Shown here piece by piece: positions 59,250 through 64,000 of a stretch of 64,000 nt of DNA. The notes under the pieces are model-generated. The model saw only the letters and a list, made by a program, of their open reading frames with translations. It had not been told where the DNA came from and did not search any database. The translations under genes were made by a program, and so were the position numbers. Origin of the DNA: VRUE01 sp963807425. Its GTDB lineage: Bacteria; Actinomycetota; Thermoleophilia; Solirubrobacterales; 70-9. The stretch spans positions 186,001 through 250,000 of the forward strand of contig CAWEBZ010000006.1 in NCBI GenBank assembly GCA_963807425.1, in the 5' to 3' direction. Position 1 is the first letter of the stretch. The number at the start of each line of letters is the position of its first letter.

Positions 59250-60029
59250 ATGGCACAGCGAGCCGCAGAGCGCGAAGCCACACCATTTTCAACCGACCCC
59301 GCCGCCGAGCTGCCTGTCGGCATTCAACTCTCCTGGCGCCTGCGGGCGCTAATTGCAACGGGGCAGCTGGCGGCGGGCGAAAAGCTGCCGAGCTTTCGAC
59401 GCCTCGCCGAGTGGGCGGGAGTCAACGTCAACACGGTCCGCGCCGTCTATGCCAGCCTCGAGGAGGCTGACCTGGTCGTCAGCCGCCAGGGGCGGGGGAC
59501 CTTCGTCGCGGAGGGGATCGAGCCGGCGCCGGAGCTGGAGGAGATCGCCGGCGACGCGCTGCTCCGGGCACGGGAGGCTGGGCTCAGCCCACGCGACCTG
59601 ATCATCGTCGCGACCGCCTGCGCGAGCATGCCGGGGGCGGACGAGGCGCCGCCGCCGGTGCGGGACGACCTCCCGGATTTGGCCGAGGAGGGCGAGGCGA
59701 TCGAGGTGCGCCACGAGCTGCGCCGCCAGATCGCCAGGCTCGAGGTCGAGCTCGCCTCCTACACGCGTGACCTGCCGGGGGACATGCCGACCGGCTGGCA
59801 TCTAGCCGAGGCCCACGTCGCCAACGTGGAGGAGCTCGAGCGCACCCGGGACACGCTTATCTCACAGCTTTCGGAGGCACAGCGTGCCGCCGAGCTCCGT
59901 GCCAGGCAAGAGGACGAGGCCCGTGCTCATCGGAAAGCGCTGCTCGGCGCTGGCGAGTCCGACGGGCCAACTCAATCGAGCGGGGGGCCGCTTGGCAAGG
60001 CAATGAGCTGGTGGCGGACCAAGTCCTGA
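59250..60029 (+). CDS. GntR-family regulator (YtrA-like) with long C-terminal region
   Basis: ATG 59250 gives 259 aa. The N-terminal wHTH reads VGIQLSWRLRALIATGQLAAGEKLPSFRRLAEWAGVNVNTVRAVY (in parts LPSFRRLAEWAGVNVNTVR), and EEADLVVSRQGRGTFVAEG. YtrA-type regulators usually stop soon after; here ~165 further residues include a predicted coiled coil (LRRQIARLEVELASYTRDL, and LERTRDTLISQLSEAQRAAELRARQEDEARAHRKAL in parts). YtrA-type genes typically lead ABC-transporter operons, and here the next gene, a MlaE permease, starts 19 bases before this gene ends. Confidence 0.82.
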   Translation: MAQRAAEREATPFSTDPAAELPVGIQLSWRLRALIATGQLAAGEKLPSFRRLAEWAGVNVNTVRAVYASLEEADLVVSRQGRGTFVAEGIEPAPELEEIAGDALLRAREAGLSPRDLIIVATACASMPGADEAPPPVRDDLPDLAEEGEAIEVRHELRRQIARLEVELASYTRDLPGDMPTGWHLAEAHVANVEELERTRDTLISQLSEAQRAAELRARQEDEARAHRKALLGAGESDGPTQSSGGPLGKAMSWWRTKS

Positions 60030-60817
60030 CGCGGGCCTTCCTGCCCGTCAAGTCGGTCCTGGATGAAGTGGGGGCGATGGTGATCCTCACGGTGAGGACG
60101 GTGATCTCCGCCGTGCGCCCGCCCTATCCCTACGGCGAGGAGCTGGTCGGCCAGTTCCTCTTCGTGCTTAAGCTCTCGTGGTTCCCGATGACGATCTCGA
60201 CCTTCGCCCTCTGCCTCGGCGGGCCGGGATTGCAGGCGGCCGGCGTCCTCGACCTCTTCGGTGCCCTCGACCGGCTCGGCGGCTTCTTCGTCGTCACCGC
60301 GGTTCGCTTCATCGGCCCGATTGTCACCGCGGTCGTCGTCGGCGGCGTCGCCGGCACGGCGATCACTGCCGACCTCGGCGCGCGCAAGATCCGCGAGGAG
60401 CTCGACGCCCTGCAGGTGCTCGGCGTCGACCCGATCAAGAACCTGGTCGTGCCGCGCTTCCTGGCCCTGATGGTGGTCACGGCCCTGCTCGACGTCTTCG
60501 CGATCGTCTTCGGCCTCACCGCTGGCGTCGCCGCCTCACTCCTCTACCAGCAGCCGCTCGGCGGCTTCTTCTCGACCCTCTTCTCAAACGCCCTGATCAC
60601 CGACGTCTGGGGGTCGGTGCTGATGTGCACGCTGTTCGGCGGGATCATCGCCGTCGTCTGCTGTTACAAGGGAATGACGGCGTCGGGTGGGCCGGAGGGA
60701 GTCGGTCGTGCCGTCAACCAGGCGGTGGTGATCGCCTTCGTCGGGGTCTTCTTCTTCCTCTACTGCTTCACGACGATCCTGCTCGCCTCCAATCCCGAAC
60801 TGCAGTCGATCCGGTGA
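60011..60817 (+). CDS. MlaE/YrbE-type ABC transporter permease, first copy
   Basis: GTG 60011 lies within the end of gntR. The protein is 268 aa with five to six hydrophobic helices. It has the MlaE signature VTAVVVGGVAGTAITADLGARKIREELDALQVLGVDPIKNLVVPRFLA (in parts GGVAGTAITADLGARKI, EELDALQVLGVDP) and KGMTASGGPEGVGRAVNQAVV. In actinobacteria such permeases come as YrbEA/YrbEB pairs with Mce proteins and move lipids or sterols. No mce gene or MlaF ATPase follows within this window. Confidence 0.9.
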   Translation: MADQVLTRAFLPVKSVLDEVGAMVILTVRTVISAVRPPYPYGEELVGQFLFVLKLSWFPMTISTFALCLGGPGLQAAGVLDLFGALDRLGGFFVVTAVRFIGPIVTAVVVGGVAGTAITADLGARKIREELDALQVLGVDPIKNLVVPRFLALMVVTALLDVFAIVFGLTAGVAASLLYQQPLGGFFSTLFSNALITDVWGSVLMCTLFGGIIAVVCCYKGMTASGGPEGVGRAVNQAVVIAFVGVFFFLYCFTTILLASNPELQSIR

Positions 60818-60830
60818 GCCTGGAGATCCG

Positions 60831-61628
60831 ATGATCGGCTGGCTCGACGGCCCGCGTGGCTGGCTCAACGCCTTTGGCGAGGTCGTTGGCTTCGGCTCGC
60901 GCGTCGCCGGCATCGTCTTCTCCGGCCGCGTCCTGCGCTTCTTCGGCGAGAGCCTGCGTCAGGCCGGGATCCTGGTCCTCGGCTCGGCGGTGATCATCTG
61001 GGTCTTCGTCTTCATCCTCGGCCTCCAGTGCGGTGTGATCGGGGCCTACTTCAACCGTTCGATCGGCGCCCCGTCGCTGGCCGGTCTCTTCTCCGCCTAC
61101 TGCGATCTGCGCGAGGGCCTGCCCTACGCCTTCGGCTACATCCTCTCGGCCAAGGTCGGCACCGGGATAGTCGCCGAGCTTGGGGCGATGCGGATCTCCG
61201 ACGAGATCGACGCGCTCGAGGTGATGGGGATCCCGCCGATCACCTTCCTCGCCGCGACCCGGCTGCTCGGCGCCTGGATCGCGATCCCGTTCCTCTACCT
61301 GATCGGGATCGGGGTCATGTACCTCGCCAGCTACATCGCCGTGGTCCAGCAGGTGGGCGATGTCTCCTCCGGCGGCTACCTGCTGATCTTCTGGATGTTC
61401 CAGGATCCGCTCGACATCGTCTTCAGCCTGACCAAGGGCATGGTGATGGCGACGGCGATCGTGCTGGTCGGCTGCTACTACGGCTACACCGCCTCCGGCG
61501 GCCCGGTCGGGGTCGGCACCGCGACCGCGCAATCGATGGTCGTCAACATCATCCTCGTCCACATCATCGGGATGCTGGGTACGGTCGTCTTCTGGGGCGC
61601 CAACCCGCGGGCTCCGATCGGCGGCTGA
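60831..61628 (+). CDS. MlaE/YrbE-type ABC transporter permease, second copy
   Basis: The protein is 265 aa and begins 13 bases after its homologue. The family motif is GYILSAKVGTGIVAELGAMRISDEIDALEVMGIPPITFLAATR (in parts VGTGIVAELGAMRIS, EIDALEVMGI) and YYGYTASGGPVGVGTATAQSMVVN. It is the partner (YrbEB-like) of the first copy. After it come two structured repeats and genes unrelated to Mce, so the pair seems separated from any substrate-binding proteins. Confidence 0.9.
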   Translation: MIGWLDGPRGWLNAFGEVVGFGSRVAGIVFSGRVLRFFGESLRQAGILVLGSAVIIWVFVFILGLQCGVIGAYFNRSIGAPSLAGLFSAYCDLREGLPYAFGYILSAKVGTGIVAELGAMRISDEIDALEVMGIPPITFLAATRLLGAWIAIPFLYLIGIGVMYLASYIAVVQQVGDVSSGGYLLIFWMFQDPLDIVFSLTKGMVMATAIVLVGCYYGYTASGGPVGVGTATAQSMVVNIILVHIIGMLGTVVFWGANPRAPIGG

Positions 61629-61649
61629 CGGCCTTTCCCGAGCGGTGGG

Positions 61650-61797
61650 GAGGAGCCTGGTTGCCCTCTAGTCGAATTGATGTCGCACGCGAGCTTCGCT
61701 CGCTTAGCGACGGAGATTGAGCGCGGCTTCGCCGCGCCCCAAATCGGATTGCATAGGCCGCTTCGCGACATTCGCCTGGAGGGCAACCAGGCTCCTC
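61650..61797 (+). repeat. Structured repeat element, copy A
   Basis: The outer stem is a perfect 19-bp inverted repeat, GAGGAGCCTGGTTGCCCTC (61650-61668) with 61779-61797. The core, 61674-61773, starts GAATTGATGTCGC and ends GCGACATTC, closing on itself (ATGTCGC/GCGACAT). Inside are two strong hairpins, GCGAGC-TTC-GCTCGC and GCGCGGC-TTC-GCCGCGC. The core matches copy B at about 85 of 100 positions. No gene is present in 61629-62084. Confidence 0.75.
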
Positions 61798-61930
61798 CTC
61801 TGCAGGCTCTCGGGAAGGCTGAGAACCGCGAAACGGTGTCAGGGTCTCCAAGCTTCCAAAGGAGCTCGGGCCGGGATCGGCGCCTCAGATGTGGGCCTCT
61901 AGAGCTTGTGTGCTTCGGACGGGGGCTGGT

Positions 61931-62063
61931 GGGTGGGCCTCTGCGGGAATGTCGCGAAGCGGCGGAAATGCAATCCGGTGTCTGCGCGGCGGAGCCGCGC
62001 ACCTAGTTCGTCGCTAAGCGAGCGAAGCTCGCGTGCGACATCAATTCCCGCAGAGGCACACCC
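61931..62063 (-). repeat. Structured repeat element, copy B (inverted)
   Basis: The core at 61947-62047, read on the minus strand, has the same first 39 bases as copy A and the same two hairpins, the second with loop TCC instead of TTC. The outer stem is different in sequence: GGGTGGGCCTCTGCGGG (61931-61947) pairs with 62047-62063 with one mismatch. Keeping the pairing while changing the sequence is the mark of a selected structure or of a terminal palindrome that varies between copies. Confidence 0.75.
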
Positions 62064-62084
62064 GCCAGCCCCGCCCGCCCGGAC

Positions 62085-62888
62085 TCAGCAGTTCTGCGCC
62101 CCGTCCCTATATGGAAGCCGGACGATCCGGGTCGAGCGGTTGTTGCGCTCGTTTTCCTCGAAGAGCAGGTTTTCGGGATCGACCCGCATGACGAAGGCGA
62201 AGCAGCCGCGCAGGCCGCTGACGTTGACCCATTGGCGGTCGTATTCGGAGGGGTAGATGTCCGACCAGCCAACCGAAGTGCCTAGCCTCACCCGCTTGCG
62301 CCCAGGGTCCTGGCTGCAAGCGGGGTAGACGCGATGTCCCGGCGAGCGCTTCATCGCCCGCGTGCGGAGGAGGTCGCGGAAGCAGTAGAAGACCTTGGGG
62401 CCCTTGCGTACTTGTTCCAGTGGCTGGCGCTGCTGGTCGAGGCTCCAGATCTCCATGCTGAGCGGGTCGTGGACCTTCCAGTAGGAGCCGCCCCACTCGT
62501 AGCCGACGCTGTAGAAGTGGAGCTTCGCTTCGGTGCGGAAGATGCTGACGCCGCCGCCGACCCTGTAGATCGCCTGGTTCGCCCGCATCCAGTTGCGCTT
62601 GTAGCGGAGCCCGCGCAGCTCCATCGGGCCGCGGCCGCGCGAGCGGATGTCGTTGCCGGCATGCAAGCGTGCCCCGCCGCCGTAGCCGTAGCCACCGCCG
62701 CCACGCTCGAGATAGAGGTCGGCCGCGGGGCCGACCCGCAGGTCGGGGCAGAGCAGCTCGCCCGCACCGGGACCTTCACAGGGATTTTCGGCGGCGACTG
62801 CGATGCCGGCGGGAATCGCGGCCAGCACCAGGAGCGCGCTGGCAGCGCACAGCAGGAGGCGGGATCTCACCGGCCCCAGCCTATCCAT
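62085..62888 (-). CDS. Secreted lysyl oxidase-like protein
   Basis: ATG 62888 gives 267 aa with a clear signal peptide (RSRLLLCAASALLVLAAIPAGIAVA). ELLCPDLRVGPAADLYLE, ELRGLRYKRNWMRANQAIYR, GPKVFYCFRDLL, GTSVGWSDIYPSEYDRQWVNVSGLRGCFAFVMRVDPENLLFEENERNN (in parts GWSDIYPSEYDRQWV, RVDPENLLFEENERNN) resemble bacterial lysyl oxidase-family proteins. The copper-binding HxHxH expected near YWKVHDPLSMEIWSL is not intact (Tyr-Trp-Lys). It may be a non-catalytic relative. The assignment is from pattern, not alignment. Confidence 0.6.
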   Translation of the reverse strand: MDRLGPVRSRLLLCAASALLVLAAIPAGIAVAAENPCEGPGAGELLCPDLRVGPAADLYLERGGGGYGYGGGARLHAGNDIRSRGRGPMELRGLRYKRNWMRANQAIYRVGGGVSIFRTEAKLHFYSVGYEWGGSYWKVHDPLSMEIWSLDQQRQPLEQVRKGPKVFYCFRDLLRTRAMKRSPGHRVYPACSQDPGRKRVRLGTSVGWSDIYPSEYDRQWVNVSGLRGCFAFVMRVDPENLLFEENERNNRSTRIVRLPYRDGAQNC

Positions 62889-62912
62889 GGCCGCCGGTAG
62901 GGTCGCCCGACC

Positions 62913-63446
62913 TTGGGGATCGCTTCCGTGTGGAGAGAATTGCCGGCGCCGCACCGGCGCTGGATCGTCACCAGAGCATTCCTCTTCACGGCGGCGATCA
63001 ACGCGCTCGTCAACGCCGCGATCGCATGGCTCAGCGTCAGGGGCCAGGAGACGGTGCCGCTGTGGGGCGTTCCGATCGCCGAGACCAGCACCTTCTGGAA
63101 CGTCATCGGCACGCTCTTCCTGCTGCCCCTGATCACCTGCCTGCTGACCACGGCCGCGGTGCGGCGAGACGTCGAGCTGGGATCGCTGGACTCGCTGAGC
63201 CGGCTTCGCCCCGCTCACCGCTGGCTCGCCGCGCTGCCCCCGTCCAGCCTGCGCCGGGGGGCAGCATTCGGCGGCCTTGCGGTGGCCTTCCTGGGCCCGC
63301 CTCTGATCCTGGCGCTCCTCGTCTCGAGCTTCCCCGAGCTGACCGGAGGGCAGTTCGTCGTCTGCCAGACCGCCTTTGCCGTCTGCCTCGGCGCACTCGT
63401 CACTCCGGCGATCGCGCTCTATGCGATGGCCGACCCTCCGCGATAG
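62913..63446 (+). CDS. Small membrane protein of unknown function
   Basis: The protein is 177 aa from TTG 62913 (GTG 62928 also possible). It has about four hydrophobic segments: FLFTAAINALVNAAIAWL, FWNVIGTLFLLPLITCLLTTAAV, FGGLAVAFLGPPLILALLV and FVVCQTAFAVCLGALVTPAIAL (given separately). A soluble loop holds SLDSLSRLRPAHRWLAALPPSSLRRG. No family is recognised. It is divergent from the lysyl oxidase-like gene, and glyA follows after 42 bases. Confidence 0.65.
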   Translation: MGIASVWRELPAPHRRWIVTRAFLFTAAINALVNAAIAWLSVRGQETVPLWGVPIAETSTFWNVIGTLFLLPLITCLLTTAAVRRDVELGSLDSLSRLRPAHRWLAALPPSSLRRGAAFGGLAVAFLGPPLILALLVSSFPELTGGQFVVCQTAFAVCLGALVTPAIALYAMADPPR

Positions 63447-63488
63447 GCGAGGGGCTATCCCGAGCCGTTGGTAAGGTCGCAAGGAGTG

Positions 63489-64000
63489 ATGAGCGAGCTT
63501 CCAGAGAACATCCAATCCGCCCCGCTGAACGAGGTCGATCCCGAGATCGCCGCGGTCCTCGACGGCGAGCTGAGGCGTCAGCAGGGAACGCTGGAGATGA
63601 TCGCCTCGGAGAACTTCGTGCCGCAGGCGGTGCTCGACGCGGTCGGCTCGGTGCTGACCAACAAGTACGCCGAGGGCTATCCAGGGCGCCGCTACTACGG
63701 CGGCTGCGAGGAGGTCGACGTTGCCGAGCAGCTGGCAATCGACCGGGCAAAGGAGCTGTTCGGCGCCGAGCACGCCAACGTCCAGCCCCACGCTGGTGCC
63801 CAGGCCAACAATGCCGCTTACATGGGGCTGATCGAGCCCGGCGACACGATCATGGGGATGGCCCTCGACCACGGCGGTCACCTCACCCACGGGATGAAGC
63901 TGAACGTCTCCGGCAAGCTCTACGAGGTCGTCGCCTACCACGTCAGCCGCGAGGATCTGCGGGTCGACATGGAGGAGGTGGAGCGCCTCGCCTCCGAGCA
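63489..64000 (+). CDS. glyA: Serine hydroxymethyltransferase (3' end outside window)
   Basis: A PLP enzyme that converts serine and tetrahydrofolate to glycine and methylene-THF. ATG 63489 follows AAGGAG (63481-63486) closely. The 170 visible codons read RRQQGTLEMIASENFVPQAV, NKYAEGYPGRRYYGGCEEVD, LFGAEHANVQPHAGAQANNAAY and DHGGHLTHGMKLNVSGKLY (separate motifs), all typical of bacterial GlyA. The PLP lysine lies beyond the window end. The position after tsaC fits the actinobacterial gene order. Confidence 0.95.
   Translation, partial: MSELPENIQSAPLNEVDPEIAAVLDGELRRQQGTLEMIASENFVPQAVLDAVGSVLTNKYAEGYPGRRYYGGCEEVDVAEQLAIDRAKELFGAEHANVQPHAGAQANNAAYMGLIEPGDTIMGMALDHGGHLTHGMKLNVSGKLYEVVAYHVSREDLRVDMEEVERLASE

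Noticed and set aside
61677..62006. Short ORFs inside the structured repeats, both encoding MSHASFARLAT-like peptides
   Set aside because: The similarity follows from the repeat core being shared; hairpins explain the sequence better than coding.
62085..63941. A 618-codon minus-strand frame extending the lysyl oxidase-like gene across the membrane protein and glyA
   Set aside because: A signal peptide starts at 62888, and the extension is antisense to glyA.

Overview
The window is one stretch of a high-GC Gram-positive-type chromosome. It is probably from an actinobacterium of the Thermoleophilia/Solirubrobacterales kind. The reasons are the strong GC bias at third codon positions, the order rpmE - DUF1385 - prfA - prmC - tsaC - (MlaE/YrbE permease pair) - glyA, paired GET3-like ATPases, secreted Ig-like and 'SPDG' beta-propeller proteins, and TANNNT -10 boxes lying 6-10 bases before start codons (leaderless transcripts). 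The lineage is inference. No tRNA, rRNA, CRISPR array, transposase or phage gene was recognised.

Layout. (1) 1-14342: a type IV pilus locus in two opposed blocks. The + strand carries pilB (cut by the window edge), pilT, pilC, a cyclic-di-GMP-I riboswitch, the major pilin, a secreted Ig-like protein and the prepilin peptidase. The - strand carries three minor-pilin-like genes followed by pilM, pilN, pilO and a PilP-position gene. A GGDEF diguanylate cyclase at 53316-54785 could supply the riboswitch ligand. (2) 14377-22562: an HxlR regulator, a conserved unknown, two GET3/ArsA-like ATPases, then a ParA-like ATPase overlapping ftsZ, and a gamma-glutamyltransferase. (3) 22559-30702: a class III adenylate cyclase broken by one frameshift, two SAM methyltransferases around a palindrome, a GH57-GT4 alpha-glucan pair arranged as in the mycobacterial Rv3030-Rv3032 methylglucose polysaccharide locus, meaB, an acyltransferase and a decayed VapB antitoxin. 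(4) 30706-44932: acyl-CoA and branched-chain catabolism, with acyl-CoA dehydrogenase, aldehyde dehydrogenase, thioesterase, thiolase, a two-subunit B12-dependent acyl-CoA mutase, etfBA and ETF-quinone oxidoreductase. An XRE/nucleotidyltransferase toxin-antitoxin-like pair and pepA are interspersed. (5) 45052-52621: a lower-GC secreted propeller protein, then a surface-glycan operon (membrane protein, sugar aminotransferase, an epimerase-glycosyltransferase fusion, polysaccharide deacetylase) and an alpha/beta hydrolase with a TetR regulator. (6) 53316-64000: diguanylate cyclase, the rpmE-to-tsaC translation block with a frameshifted prfA, a GntR regulator with two MlaE permeases, two inverted structured repeats, a lysyl-oxidase-like protein, and the 5' part of glyA.

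The most unusual items are non-coding. First, two inverted ~140-bp elements at 61650-62063 have a conserved core, while their outer stems differ in sequence but stay self-complementary. Second, a 50-bp palindrome occurs twice, each copy 26-29 bases before a start codon and just upstream of a -10 box. Third, the c-di-GMP riboswitch sits before the pilin and is followed by a hairpin that can bury the ribosome binding site. Both frameshifted genes (adenylate cyclase and the normally essential prfA) are repaired by adding one base to a C or G run, so sequencing or assembly error is the simplest explanation.
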